A stretch of 64,000 nt of DNA from Sporothrix humicola. Its lineage: Eukaryota > Ascomycota > Sordariomycetes > Ophiostomatales > Ophiostomataceae. Positions 44,734 through 54,266 of the stretch are shown here, in pieces. Made by a program: the position numbers and the translations under genes. The stretch spans positions 248,001 through 312,000 of the forward strand of contig WNYE01000021.1 of the NCBI GenBank assembly GCA_021396245.1. The letters are read 5' to 3'. Each line of letters starts with the position of its first letter. Within the stretch, counting starts at the first letter, position 1. Below the pieces are notes generated by a model. It saw only the letters and a list, made by a program, of their open reading frames with translations. It was not told the origin of the DNA and ran no database searches.

Positions 44734-45927
44734 ATGTCCGACTCTGCCCTCTTCTCGCCGGTGCGCGTCGGCCGGCTCGACCTTGCCCACCGCGTGGTCA
44801 TGGCGCCGATGACACGCCGCCGGGCCACGATTGACTACGTGCCCACGCCGCTGATGGTTGAATACTATGCGCAGCGCGCCTCTGTCCCTGGCACTTTGTT
44901 GATTTCCGAAGCAACGTCCGTCTCGACTCGATCAGCAGCCCTGCCCAACACACCTGGCCTCTTTTCGCGAGAACAGATTGACGCCTGGAAGCCTGTGACA
45001 AAAGCCGTGCACGACCGCGGCTCGTTCATCTATGTGCAGCTGTGGATGTGTGGCCGGGCAGCACGTCCCGGCGCCGTCAAACGCGGTGCAGCCGTCATAT
45101 CGGCCAGTGACGTGCCCGTCGGACCTGATTCGCCCGTGCCTCGCCCTCTGACCGAAGATGACATTCAGCAGTGCATCGCCGACTACCGCCAGGCGGCCAT
45201 TAACGCCATCGAGGCCGGTTTCGACGGTGTCGAGCTGCACGGTGCCAATGGTTACCTACTGGACCAGTTTACCCAGGACGTGTCCAACAAACGCACCGAC
45301 GGCTGGGGCGGTAGTGTCGAGAAGCGGTCGCGGTTTGGTGTGGCTGTAGCCACGGCGGTTGCCGGTGCTATTGGCGCCGACCGTGTGGGCTACCGAGTGA
45401 GTCCCTGGAGCCGGCACCACGGGATGCGCATGGAAGACCCGGTGCCTCAGTTTACCGACCTGGTGACGCGCCTCAAGCCGTTGAAGCTGGCGTACCTACA
45501 CGTCATCGAAGGCCGGGTGCAGGCCAACGCCGACTTGCCGGCACACATTGTGGCCGAGCCAGTGGACTTTGTGGCGGATATTTGGGGCACGACGTCGCCC
45601 GTCATCTTTGCGGGCGGCTACAATGCGCAGACAGCAAGAGAGCGGGTAGATAGTGAGCAGAAAAAGGTGGAAGATGGAAAGACACGACAGGCACTGGTGG
45701 CGTTTGGCCGGACGTTTGTGAGCAACCCGGACCTGCCGCGGCGGATTCAAGAGTGGCTGCCGGTGGTAAGGTACAACCGTGACCTGTTCTACGAGGTAGA
45801 ATCGCCAAACGGATACACAGACTACGCGCTGTGGGTGGAAAAGAAGGACGATGAAAAGACTGCAGTCCGGACAGGAAAAGAACATGAATGGCCAGCTGCA
45901 ACAGTCGGCGTCTTGGTGATCAACTAA
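44734..45927 (+). CDS. Old Yellow Enzyme-family ene-reductase
   Basis: Single-exon gene of 397 residues, a normal OYE length. The FMN/substrate motifs are all present: MAPMTRRRA near the N-terminus (Thr contacting the flavin), QLWMCGRAA, and VELHGANGYLLDQF with His169, Asn172 and the proton-donor Tyr174. It also has GYRVSPWSRHHGM, and AGGYNAQTA plus VAFGRTFVSNPDLP for phosphate binding. The family reduces the C=C bond of alpha,beta-unsaturated ketones and aldehydes with NAD(P)H. The frame is open upstream to 44272, but the ATG at 44734 begins the conserved LFSPVRVG region. In this cluster a plausible role is reduction of a cyclic enone such as carvone before Baeyer-Villiger oxidation; that is inference from the neighbours. 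Confidence 0.93.
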   Translation: MSDSALFSPVRVGRLDLAHRVVMAPMTRRRATIDYVPTPLMVEYYAQRASVPGTLLISEATSVSTRSAALPNTPGLFSREQIDAWKPVTKAVHDRGSFIYVQLWMCGRAARPGAVKRGAAVISASDVPVGPDSPVPRPLTEDDIQQCIADYRQAAINAIEAGFDGVELHGANGYLLDQFTQDVSNKRTDGWGGSVEKRSRFGVAVATAVAGAIGADRVGYRVSPWSRHHGMRMEDPVPQFTDLVTRLKPLKLAYLHVIEGRVQANADLPAHIVAEPVDFVADIWGTTSPVIFAGGYNAQTARERVDSEQKKVEDGKTRQALVAFGRTFVSNPDLPRRIQEWLPVVRYNRDLFYEVESPNGYTDYALWVEKKDDEKTAVRTGKEHEWPAATVGVLVIN

Positions 45928-46166
45928 GATGAAGTATGGGAGACAATAGACAAAATCAATAAATGAAAAATATTCGTACAAATTTATGCATAAAATTAAA
46001 CAACAATGATTCTTTACTTTAAAGCGAAATTGGAATGATGGCGTAAGGCGTGATTTCTGGGTTTCCTGTCCACCATAAACACCACACTATCAGCCTCGAC
46101 AAGACGAAACTTGCCATCTACAACTCACAACACCAACAAAACAACCTACACCCAGCACAGTCCACA

Positions 46167-47051
46167 ATGTCTCTCCCTCCCTCCCCGACAGGCTTCGCCG
46201 TTGTGTCGACTTCGCCCGACATTCGCATCTTTTACTCAGTGACACCTTCTCTGCCGATCGACCCATCTCAGCCAGTGATTATTTTATCCAACTCGCTGGC
46301 CGCTACGACTGAGCTCTGGGACGCCTTCACAGCCGAGTTTGCGTCGACGCACACGATTGTCCGCTACGATGCCCGCTTCCACGGACAGTCGCCTCTGTCG
46401 ACGACTGAAAACTTTGACTACAAGAAAGGCCACTCAATCGACGACCTGGCCGACGATGTGATCAAAGTTCTGGACACGATTGGCATTACAGACTCGTCGC
46501 CTACGTTTATCGGCCTCAGCATCGGCGGCGGTGTCGGCGTGTCTCTGGCCGCCCGCTATCCGTCCCGTTTCTCGTCCTTTATTATCGTCGGAAGCCGATC
46601 GCATGCTGCACCGGGCGACGCCGCAAGAATGGCCGAGCGGGCTGCCTTTTACCGATCCCACGGCGCGCGTGCACAGGCCGAGCAGAGCGTCGAGCGGTGG
46701 TTTGGCAAGGCGTGGCCAGCTGCGTCACCCAAAAACAAGGCGGCGGCTACGAAAGTGGCCGACATTGTCGTGCAAACGCCCGTCGAGGGATTCGAGGCGA
46801 GTGCAGCCGCTCTCAACAAGATGGATCTACGTGGACAGGCAGCGTCTGTCAAGCAGCAGGGCGATGAAGGGCGCGTCCTGTTTGTTGTCGGCGCCGACGA
46901 CGGCCCGCTGGTAGTGGACGAGAGCCGTCAACTGGCCGAGACAGCGGGCAGTCGTCTCGAAGTGGTGGAAGACTGTGGTCATATTGTCAATGTGCAGCAG
47001 CCCGACAAGTTCCACGCGATTGTGCGCGAGTGGTTGGGAGAACGCCAGTGA
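46167..47051 (+). CDS. Alpha/beta hydrolase, 3-oxoadipate enol-lactonase-like
   Basis: Single-exon gene of 294 residues. The alpha/beta-hydrolase fold is clear: strand-turn VIILSNSLAATTELWD, RYDARFHGQSP, nucleophile elbow GLSIGGG with Ser118, the acid in VVGADDGP (Asp244 or Asp245), and DCGHIVNVQQPDKF with His272. These features and the length match the 3-oxoadipate enol-lactonase (PcaD-like) subgroup, whose members hydrolyse lactones and esters. It starts at the ATG in CACAATGTC, only 239 bp after the OYE stop. Its promoter lacks the CGGCGATG motif. In the cluster it may hydrolyse a lactone or ester made by the neighbouring monooxygenases; a second, unrelated hydrolase (52548-53543) is also present, so the two may act on different intermediates. 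Confidence 0.88.
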   Translation: MSLPPSPTGFAVVSTSPDIRIFYSVTPSLPIDPSQPVIILSNSLAATTELWDAFTAEFASTHTIVRYDARFHGQSPLSTTENFDYKKGHSIDDLADDVIKVLDTIGITDSSPTFIGLSIGGGVGVSLAARYPSRFSSFIIVGSRSHAAPGDAARMAERAAFYRSHGARAQAEQSVERWFGKAWPAASPKNKAAATKVADIVVQTPVEGFEASAAALNKMDLRGQAASVKQQGDEGRVLFVVGADDGPLVVDESRQLAETAGSRLEVVEDCGHIVNVQQPDKFHAIVREWLGERQ

Positions 47052-47633
47052 AGCGGAGGTAGAGCGGGTGTAAACCGCCCAAAAAACGTGCGCAGCACGT
47101 TCTTTGATAGTCAAATGTCATTTTTGGTGGCATCTCGTCTTTTTCTCGTGTTGAATGGATTAGTTAGTGATGCTTGTCGTACCGCTCCTTCCGTGTATTT
47201 GTTTGTCGTGCCTTCCCTCACTTCGTTCGGTCAGGCACGGGCTGTGCCGGCATCCGTTCGGCGTTACCGAATTAGGCAATTATGTTGTTAGTGTAGGAGC
47301 GGGGCTCGTTACGCACAAGTCGCGTGAATGGCGTCACCGCCCCGGCTCTGAACTGAGAGCTAGCGCCGTGTCGACTGTCCTGTCAACTGTCAAGCTGTTA
47401 CAGAAGTGTGCATTGGTCAGGAAGCAGTTAAGCGGCGGCGATGTAGATGGGAGGAAAAGTGAAAGAAAAGGAAAAAAGAAAGAAAAGAGGGAGACAGGAC
47501 CGGTAATAGGATATTGAGCAAAGTGCTATCCTTATTTGACGATTTGGGAGTTTCCGTTTTGTTGACTTCTCCAATTGTTGAACTTTGATTTTCTAGAACT
47601 TTTCTTTTGTTTACTTTATCAACAATCGCCAAA
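47052..47633 (+). promoter_or_regulatory. BVMO promoter region with hairpins and motif sites
   Basis: 582 bp between the hydrolase and the BVMO gene. It holds a perfect inverted repeat AACGTGC-gca-GCACGTT (47085-47101) just after the hydrolase stop, a second one with CGTGCCT/AGGCACG arms (47207-47239), a CGG-N5-CCG element (47259-47269), and CGGCGATG at 47436-47443, about 195 bp before the BVMO ATG. No gene supported. Confidence 0.45.
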
Positions 47634-49394
47634 ATGACTTCCAACGGCACAAACGGCACAAACGGTGTCAATGGCACATCCTCGTCAACGTCTGGCTATG
47701 TCCTCCCTCCCGCTCCCGAGCCGTCGCCGGTGTCGCCGGCCGTCAGTGCGCTCTTCCCCGACAACGCCAGCCCGATTGTGAGCAGCACGTACGCGCACGA
47801 GCCGCGGCCGGTGCGCATCATCTTTATCGGCGCCGGTCTTTCGGGTGTCGCCTTTGCCTACAAGGCGAGACTGCTGGAGCAGGTTTCGTACCGCATCTAC
47901 GAGAAGAATGCCGACGTCGGCGGCGTGTGGTACGAGCACACGTACCCGGGTATCTCGTGCGATGTCCCCGCACACGGTTACTCGTACACGTTCCGTGCGA
48001 ATCCCGACTGGAGCCGTTTCTATGCGGAGGGCGACGAGATCAAGCGGTGGCTGCAGACGCAGGCGCGGGACTATGAGCTGTACGAGAATGCCAAGTTTGA
48101 GCACGAGGTGCAGTCGGCCGTGTGGGACGACGCACGGGGTGTGTGGACAGTCACTGTCAAGGATCTGAAGAGTGGCGCCGTTTTTGAGGATGAAGCCGAG
48201 GTTTTCATCAACGGCAGCGGCTCGCTCAACAACTGGAAATGGCCAGCAATCGACGGACTGCACGACTTCCAGGGCTCGCTTGTGCACACTGCGCGGTGGG
48301 ATAAGAGTCTGGACCTCACAGGCAAAAAAGTGGGTGTCATTGGGTCCGGTGCGACAGGAATTCAGGTCGTCGCCGCCATCCATCCGCAAGTCCAGTCGCT
48401 CGTCTCCTTCAACCGCTCGCCGACGTGGATTGCGCCGGATTTTGCGTGGCAACTGGCGACAGAAGGACGTGAGACGCGCTACTCGGAAGAGCAGCGTCGC
48501 GAGTGGCGCGAGAAGCCCGAACTCTTGAGACAGTATCGCCGCGAGATTGAGCACGCCATGAACGCACGTTTTCCTTCCTTCTACAAGAGCTCTGAAGCAC
48601 AGAAACAGGGCCAGGCGTTTGTGGCAGGAGCGATGCGCAAGAAGCTGGCCGGTCGTCAAGACCTGATCGACAAGCTGATTCCGTCGTTTGAGCTGGGCTG
48701 CCGCCGTGTGACGCCTGGAAACGGGTATCTGGAGGCACTGGCACAGCCAAACGCGACTGTTGTCACCGCAGGCATCAAGAGAGTCGAGGCAAAGGGCGTT
48801 GTCGACAACGAGGGAAATCTGCACGAAGTGGACGTCTTGATCTGCGCCACGGGCTATGACACGACGTTTGTGCCGAGAATCCCCATTATCGGCCTCAACG
48901 GCGTCAATCTGCAGGACAAGTGGCGCAACGAGGGTGCGGCAGCCTATCTCTCGGTCGCCGTCCCCGGGTTCCCCAACTACTTTGTCGTCTTGGGCCCCAA
49001 CTCGCCCATCAGCAACGGCTCGCTGGTCGGCGCCATGGAGTGCCAGCTCGACTATGCGCTGCAGTTTGTGGCCAAGAAGCTGCAGAGACAGCGCATCAAG
49101 TCGTTTGTCGTCACCGACGAGGCCGCGCGCGAGTTTGACGCGTGGAAAAATGACCTGATGAAGGGCCTGTCGTTTTCGGGCCACTGCACGAGCTGGTACA
49201 AGAGCGGCACCATCGACGGCCCCGTCGTCGGTCCGTGGCCTGGCTCCGTCAACCATTTCATGGAAATCATCAAGGAGCCGCGGTACGAGGATTTTGCTTT
49301 CAAATTTGCAGGGCCCAACCGCTTCACCTACTTTGGCGACGGAAGAGCGCCCAAGGAAGCAAAGGGCGAGCCTCTTGGATGGTATATGCAGTAG
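47634..49394 (+). CDS. Type I Baeyer-Villiger monooxygenase
   Basis: Single-exon gene of 586 residues. Two Rossmann GxGxxG motifs (Gly66-Ala-Gly-Leu-Ser-Gly71 for FAD, and Gly237-Ser-Gly-Ala-Thr-Gly242 for NADPH) flank the diagnostic BVMO fingerprint FQGSLVHTARW (Phe212 to Trp222, pattern FxGxxxHxxxW). Other hallmarks are GGVWYEHTYPGISCDVPAHG and CATGYDTTFVP. The N-terminus is a short Asn/Gly/Thr-rich extension. Family enzymes insert oxygen next to a ketone to give esters or lactones, using NADPH, FAD and O2. In this cluster a cyclic ketone is the likely substrate. The 3' end faces the FAD monooxygenase gene, 225 bp apart. No intron and no lost key residue are visible. Confidence 0.95.
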   Translation: MTSNGTNGTNGVNGTSSSTSGYVLPPAPEPSPVSPAVSALFPDNASPIVSSTYAHEPRPVRIIFIGAGLSGVAFAYKARLLEQVSYRIYEKNADVGGVWYEHTYPGISCDVPAHGYSYTFRANPDWSRFYAEGDEIKRWLQTQARDYELYENAKFEHEVQSAVWDDARGVWTVTVKDLKSGAVFEDEAEVFINGSGSLNNWKWPAIDGLHDFQGSLVHTARWDKSLDLTGKKVGVIGSGATGIQVVAAIHPQVQSLVSFNRSPTWIAPDFAWQLATEGRETRYSEEQRREWREKPELLRQYRREIEHAMNARFPSFYKSSEAQKQGQAFVAGAMRKKLAGRQDLIDKLIPSFELGCRRVTPGNGYLEALAQPNATVVTAGIKRVEAKGVVDNEGNLHEVDVLICATGYDTTFVPRIPIIGLNGVNLQDKWRNEGAAAYLSVAVPGFPNYFVVLGPNSPISNGSLVGAMECQLDYALQFVAKKLQRQRIKSFVVTDEAAREFDAWKNDLMKGLSFSGHCTSWYKSGTIDGPVVGPWPGSVNHFMEIIKEPRYEDFAFKFAGPNRFTYFGDGRAPKEAKGEPLGWYMQ

Positions 49395-49619
49395 AGGGAG
49401 GAGGGATATAGATTAGCAAGAGGCAGATAAATTTAATAAGTTGCAAGTCAAAAAGAAAAAAAGAAAAATCACAAAAATATTACAACGTAATACGAACACA
49501 GGATTAGTGACGCCACATTATGTATCCTTGTTTTTGATTATTTGCATGACAAGTAAATGACAGACTGATAATGTGAATATAATAGCATTGTACAGTCTAT
49601 GACGAGTTTATGTCCATTC

Positions 49620-50969
49620 CTACTTCTTCACTCCATTTGTCTTGGTTTCCTCCTTATTCTGCCCCCAATCTTCAGCATCGTGACCAAAGAGCCATTTTCT
49701 CCTCTCGTCATGACCCCAGTAAATCGGGTTCTCTTCGTTATCCAAGACCATGGCAGCGTCTCTTGCCTTTTGCTCGGGTCCATCTGGCAAGTGATAAGAA
49801 GCCTGCAGTTGGCGGCCCCATCTCTGGAGGGCAGAAGCGCGCGGCTGGCGGACGCGTTCGTACGTCTTGATTGCTTCCCGCAAAGTGGACGGCGTGGCTC
49901 CTTGCAGGGCTTTTCGCAAGACAGCGGCGTCTTCACAGGCCATGGCAGCCCCCGAGGCCATGTAGGGCAGCATCGGGTGCGATGCGTCGCCCAGAAGCAC
50001 GGCCTTGCCCGATGGATGCGCCCAGTGGTCGACCATGTCCAGGTCGTAGAGGCGCCATTTCAAGAATCCCTTGCCGGCGAGGGCGGCCAGTTTGCGCACG
50101 CGCGGCTCCCACGCCGAGAAACGCTCGACCAGCTCGGCATTGTCGGCAATTACGAGCTTGGTCTCGTTCTCGGCGAGCTTCTGGTCGTTCATCGTCGACT
50201 CGCTGACACAGAAGACGACATTGTAGATCTCGCCGCCGCGCACAGGGTAGCCGATAACGTGCGCATCGGGGCCGCACCACGACGAGACCCACGGCTGGGA
50301 CACGAGGTCGCGCATCTCGGGGTCGGAGAGCATGTCCTGACCGGGGACGAGCACCCTGTAGGAAATGTCGCCCGTATCGACGGGCGGGAGAGCGTGGCCC
50401 TGGAACGCCTCGCGGGCTTTGCTCTGGACGCCGTCGGCCACAACAAGGAGGTCTCCTTTCACCGAGGATCCGTCACTCAGTAAAGCAGCCGGGCCATCCC
50501 AGTCGTAGCCGTCGACACGCCGGTTGGCCTGGACGTCGACGCCCAACTCTCTTGCCTTTTCTAGCAGGACAGCGTGGTAGTCGGCGCGGTGGACCATGAG
50601 GTAGCTGCCGCCAAAGTCCCACTCCGGAATGCCGTGCGGCATGTCGGCAATCACGCGTCCGGTGTCGAACCGCAGAAACCGGTTGCCGTTCGAGTACGTC
50701 TTCTTCATGTACGTCAGGTCGATGCCCCAGCGGTGGAGCAGCTTGAAGCTGTTGGGCGGGATGCGCATTCCCGCGCCGACTTCGCCAAACGACGAGGCCT
50801 GGTCGAGGACGGTGACATTGTGGCCGTCGAAACGGAGGCCAATTGCCGCGAGAAGACCGCCGATGCCCGCGCCGACGACGACGACGTTAAGGGGAGGCGG
50901 CGAAGCCGTCGAGCCGTTGGTCGCTGGGCCGTTGGTTGTCGAACCGTTTGGTATTTCTTGTGTAGTCAT
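49620..50969 (-). CDS. FAD-dependent monooxygenase, salicylate-hydroxylase-like
   Basis: Single-exon gene of 449 residues from the ATG at 50969. It has all group A flavoprotein hydroxylase motifs: GAGIGG (33-38) for the FAD ADP moiety, the ADG motif (Asp179-Gly180 in LLVVADGVQSKA), and the second FAD motif GDASHPMLPYMASGA (Gly327-Asp328). In the latter, ASGA replaces the more usual GQGA. The N-terminus is Asn/Thr/Gly-rich, much like that of the BVMO next door. Such enzymes hydroxylate aromatic acids, often with decarboxylation, or epoxidise or hydroxylate polyketide/terpenoid substrates in biosynthetic clusters. Substrate here is unknown. It shares a 625-bp divergent promoter with the SDR at 51595 and is convergent with the BVMO gene. 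Confidence 0.9.
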   Translation of the reverse strand: MTTQEIPNGSTTNGPATNGSTASPPPLNVVVVGAGIGGLLAAIGLRFDGHNVTVLDQASSFGEVGAGMRIPPNSFKLLHRWGIDLTYMKKTYSNGNRFLRFDTGRVIADMPHGIPEWDFGGSYLMVHRADYHAVLLEKARELGVDVQANRRVDGYDWDGPAALLSDGSSVKGDLLVVADGVQSKAREAFQGHALPPVDTGDISYRVLVPGQDMLSDPEMRDLVSQPWVSSWCGPDAHVIGYPVRGGEIYNVVFCVSESTMNDQKLAENETKLVIADNAELVERFSAWEPRVRKLAALAGKGFLKWRLYDLDMVDHWAHPSGKAVLLGDASHPMLPYMASGAAMACEDAAVLRKALQGATPSTLREAIKTYERVRQPRASALQRWGRQLQASYHLPDGPEQKARDAAMVLDNEENPIYWGHDERRKWLFGHDAEDWGQNKEETKTNGVKK

Positions 50970-51594
50970 TTTGTGTGGTGATAATATGAAATAAAATTCA
51001 AATGAAGAGAAAAACAAAGAATCTTTGTCGATGTCTTCAATGTACAGGCTACAATTAGGATGTCAACATCAACGGGTACCGACGGAGATAGCTCAACAGA
51101 GATGCCTAGCCACTCATACATCATCCGATGAGGAGCTCTATTGGGGCACATATTTTTTTATTCGAATTTTTATTCTATTTTTTTTATTATTCAATCGCAA
51201 TAGACTATTTCTTTCCTTGGATTCACCCTCCTCCCTAATGGATGCAGACTTTCGACTTACACCGCCAGTCTAACCTGTTTTGTATCGCCGTGTTGCGGAC
51301 TTCTTCAGCGCGATTGCGCCATCGCGACTAACACAACCGAGACGATGCTTTGGGAAGTGAGAAGAAAGCAGGTTGAATTTTAGAAAATAAACAATAATAA
51401 TAAAATAAAAAAGCGGGACGTCTTGTCCGTCGGAATGGATGTCCGACATACCTTATCGTAGTCTGATACGGAGCTGCTTGCATGCCGTAGGTAGAAGGTT
51501 CAAGGATAGGTACGATACTTCGTAAAGAATTGACAGTTTACAGCTCAGGATACAGCCGGCCTTGGCCAATATTATCACAGCACACTTCGTCAGA
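50970..51594. promoter_or_regulatory. Divergent promoter, FAD monooxygenase and SDR
   Basis: 625 bp serving two cluster genes. It contains a perfect inverted repeat GTCGGA-N7-TCCGAC at 51429-51447 and a partial motif match CGGCGAT on the minus strand at 51284-51290. A CGGGTACCG palindrome is near 51075. The region is otherwise AT-rich. No gene supported. Confidence 0.45.
51429..51447. promoter_or_regulatory. Inverted repeat GTCGGA-N7-TCCGAC, candidate operator
   Basis: Perfect 6-bp arms around the 7-bp spacer ATGGATG, 148 bp before the SDR ATG. Inverted CGG/CCG half-sites are typical binding sites of dimeric Zn2Cys6 factors. Function is inferred from form and position only. Confidence 0.4.
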
Positions 51595-52434
51595 ATGCCC
51601 TCATTTCCAGTCCCAAACGCCTACCCGGCAGTGGCCACGCCGTGCAATGGCGACTCTACTCCCGTCCTGTCCCTCTTTGACCTGACGGGCAAGACAGCCG
51701 TCGTCACCGGCGGAAACGGCGGCATTGGCGGCGGAATTGCCCGCGGTCTGGCCGAAGCTGGCGCCGACATTATTATCTTTCAGGTGCCGGGTGAAGTCTC
51801 GGACTTTTCGACAAGACTGGCCGCCGAGACGGGTCGCCGTGTCGACGTCTACGAGGTCGATCTGCTCAAGCCAGAGATGATCGCCCAGACTGTCGACAAG
51901 GTCCTCGTCGACGACAAGCGGACAGTCGACATTCTGTGCAACTGCGCCGGAATTACGGGCGGTTTCGTCCCCATCCTCGACGAGACGGACGCCCACCGCG
52001 AGCAGGTCGTGCAGATTCACTTCCACGCCGTGTACAGCCTGTCACAAAAATTCGGTGCACACTTTGCTTCGCGTGGCCAGGGCGGCAAGATTATCAACAT
52101 TGCCTCGCTGGCTGCCCATAGAGCCATGACGCGGTTTTCTGTCTACGGACCGATTAAGGCGGCCGTGGCCCAGCTCACAAACTCGTTGGCGACAGAACTG
52201 GCGGCCTACCACGTCCAGGTCAACACACTGACGCCCGGCTGGATCCATACGCCGTTGTCGCAAAAGACAGTCGACAACCCCGAGAGGAGCGCCCAGATTG
52301 TCTCTGAAATTCCAGCCGGGCGCTGGGGAAGGCCCAACGATTTCAAAGGTGTGGCCGTCTTTTTAGCGAGTGCGGCGAGCGACTACATTACGGGCGCGGA
52401 GATCTTTGTCGATGGGGGGACTCATACAATGTGA
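51595..52434 (+). CDS. Short-chain dehydrogenase/reductase (2-deoxy-gluconate-dehydrogenase-like)
   Basis: Single-exon gene of 279 residues. Classical SDR features are complete: cofactor motif TGGNGGIGGG (38-47), the NCAG strand motif (117-120), catalytic Ser171 in NIASLAAH, Tyr184 and Lys188 in VYGPIKAA, and a C-terminal ASDYITGAEIFVDGGTHTM typical of this subfamily. The ATG at 51595 precedes a 30-residue extension before the first beta strand. The protein probably oxidises a secondary alcohol or reduces a ketone. It is divergent from the FAD monooxygenase and 113 bp tail-to-tail from the hydrolase gene, consistent with a cluster step such as alcohol-to-ketone oxidation ahead of the OYE and BVMO steps. 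Confidence 0.93.
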   Translation: MPSFPVPNAYPAVATPCNGDSTPVLSLFDLTGKTAVVTGGNGGIGGGIARGLAEAGADIIIFQVPGEVSDFSTRLAAETGRRVDVYEVDLLKPEMIAQTVDKVLVDDKRTVDILCNCAGITGGFVPILDETDAHREQVVQIHFHAVYSLSQKFGAHFASRGQGGKIINIASLAAHRAMTRFSVYGPIKAAVAQLTNSLATELAAYHVQVNTLTPGWIHTPLSQKTVDNPERSAQIVSEIPAGRWGRPNDFKGVAVFLASAASDYITGAEIFVDGGTHTM

Positions 52435-52547
52435 CGAGACGGCGAAGCCGTCGAGGCTGTTGATGTCTCAATGACTGTATTTATTTTGTATATATTTCAT
52501 TTTATCCAGTCTTACTAGCTAAAAACACTTTTGATTACAACCCCCAT

Positions 52548-53543
52548 TCATACACCCGCCACAGCCTTGACATCCTCCCACATGCGTTCGCGCCAGACTT
52601 TGGTCGACGGCAGCGTGGGGTGCGACATGAATGCGTGCGGCAGACCGGGATACGTGCAGAGTGTCGTCGACACGCCGGCTGCACGCAGTTTGGCCTCGAA
52701 CAAGAGACCCTCGTCTCTCAGAGGATCGCGGCCGGCCACATGGACTGCCACTTTTTGAAGACCCAAAGAAGCCAGTGTCTTTTCGTCGACCAGCAGAGGA
52801 GACACAAGTGGATGCGTCTGCGGCGTCGGGTTGTACATTGTAATCAGCCCACGAAGACGGGCCGAGTTGATAAACGGCGCGTCGGCATTCGAGACAAAAG
52901 ACGGCTCGCCCTTGATCAAGTAGGCCGGGAAATGGTCGGGATGGACAGTCGCAGGAACCGTCAAGACAAGACCGCGAGGACGGACGGCCGACTGCGTCTC
53001 GGCCGCCTTGAGGGCCACGGAAATGGCCAGAGTGCCGCCAGCACTGATGCCGCCAGTCACGATCCGAGACGTGTCAAAGCCAAGCTTCTCCCCTTGAATA
53101 GCCACCCACTTGAAGGCTGCCCATGCATCGTCGGATGCTGCTGGGAAAGGATGCTCGGGCGTGTGTCTGTAGCCGACATTGGCAACAGCAACGCCCGTCT
53201 GCAGTGCCAGGTGCCGGCAGTTGGCATCTTCCGTGTCGAGGTTTCCGAGGAAATAACCTCCGCCGTGGAAGAAAATGTACACGGGAGTGGGCTTGGAGGA
53301 CGATGTCGATCTGTACACTCTGACGGGCATAGCAGACTCGCCCTCGCCGACAGTGTACTCCTCGACGTCCAGTCCCTCCGTCGGCCGTCCAACGACAGAA
53401 TCAAATAGCTTGGCCGTGCTGGCATTCGCCCCGGCGCGGATCTGCTGCGGCGTTGCTCCGGCCGGAGGAACGGGCGCCGACCACGTCTTTGCGTACTCGG
53501 TCCATTCCGCCGCTTCAGGAGAGAGGTGAGAGAAGTCGGACAT
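52548..53543 (-). CDS. HSL/GDXG-family alpha/beta hydrolase (esterase or lactone hydrolase)
   Basis: Single-exon gene of 331 residues from the ATG at 53543. Oxyanion-hole motif HGGGY (93-97), nucleophile elbow GGISAGG with Ser167, acid Asp273 in GRDPLRDEG and His303 in GLPHAF give a full hormone-sensitive-lipase-type triad. The usual GDSAGG is GISAGG here. No signal peptide is seen, so it should be intracellular. The characterised monoterpene epsilon-lactone hydrolase of Rhodococcus belongs to this same GDXG family. Next to a BVMO, an attractive role is opening the lactone that enzyme produces; a general ester hydrolase is the alternative. Confidence 0.92.
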   Translation of the reverse strand: MSDFSHLSPEAAEWTEYAKTWSAPVPPAGATPQQIRAGANASTAKLFDSVVGRPTEGLDVEEYTVGEGESAMPVRVYRSTSSSKPTPVYIFFHGGGYFLGNLDTEDANCRHLALQTGVAVANVGYRHTPEHPFPAASDDAWAAFKWVAIQGEKLGFDTSRIVTGGISAGGTLAISVALKAAETQSAVRPRGLVLTVPATVHPDHFPAYLIKGEPSFVSNADAPFINSARLRGLITMYNPTPQTHPLVSPLLVDEKTLASLGLQKVAVHVAGRDPLRDEGLLFEAKLRAAGVSTTLCTYPGLPHAFMSHPTLPSTKVWRERMWEDVKAVAGV

Positions 53544-54266
53544 GCTGAGGCAGAGAGACAGACAAATTCTGGTTTGCTTAGAGTATGGTGATGATGTGAC
53601 TGCTTGGTGGATGACGAGCTGCGTGCTGAGCTGCAAAAATGGGGTGATGGAGAGCTCGAAGAGAAAGACAAGACAGATAGGACCGAAGGAGAAGACGCGA
53701 AGACGCGAGGAAAGAAAAGAAAAGACAAAAGGTCAATGGCCAGAAAAGAACACAACCAAGTCAAAGAAAGCCAAGGTAAACAGCCAAGGCTGTATGGTCG
53801 GAACCCCATCGGAGCAGCTCTCGGCGGTAGCTCGACCCTGACATGACATAGGCCATGAAGACCCTGAGAAGGTGTCTAAACTATTGGGTTGGCCTTATGG
53901 TCCCACTGCAAGTCTTAGTATTCTGGTTTGGGTTTCGCCGATAGAGGAGGAGGAGCATGTTAAAGATTTATATCTAAAATACAAATTAAAAAAAGGGAAA
54001 ATTAAAGACCAACAACAGCTTGAGCTTTACACCTGATATCTAGCTGATATATTCCATACAGTCTACTGAAAGCCGAATGCGGTAACCCGAGCCTGGTCAA
54101 AAGGCAGGATGCTGTCTCCTGTGAACATTCGTGACTGTTGACTTACATGGAAAGAGCTGGTTGTGGACCCACTTTTATCAAATTACAGGAACGTGATGAA
54201 TACAAGGAGGAAAGCAAGAAAAGATCAAGTCATTATCTATCAACACAATATAAATTACATCTCGCC
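53544..54266. other. Intergenic: hydrolase promoter and SDR 3' flank
   Basis: 723 bp between two minus-strand cluster genes. The left part is a purine-rich (CT-rich on the minus strand) leader and promoter of the HSL-type hydrolase. Only a six-base match (CGGCGA, minus strand, 53935-53940) to the cluster motif is present. No gene supported. Confidence 0.55.

Noticed and set aside
47685..49256. 523-codon minus-strand frame opposite the BVMO gene
   Set aside because: The BVMO fingerprint and two Rossmann motifs lie on the plus strand. The antisense frame has no family features.
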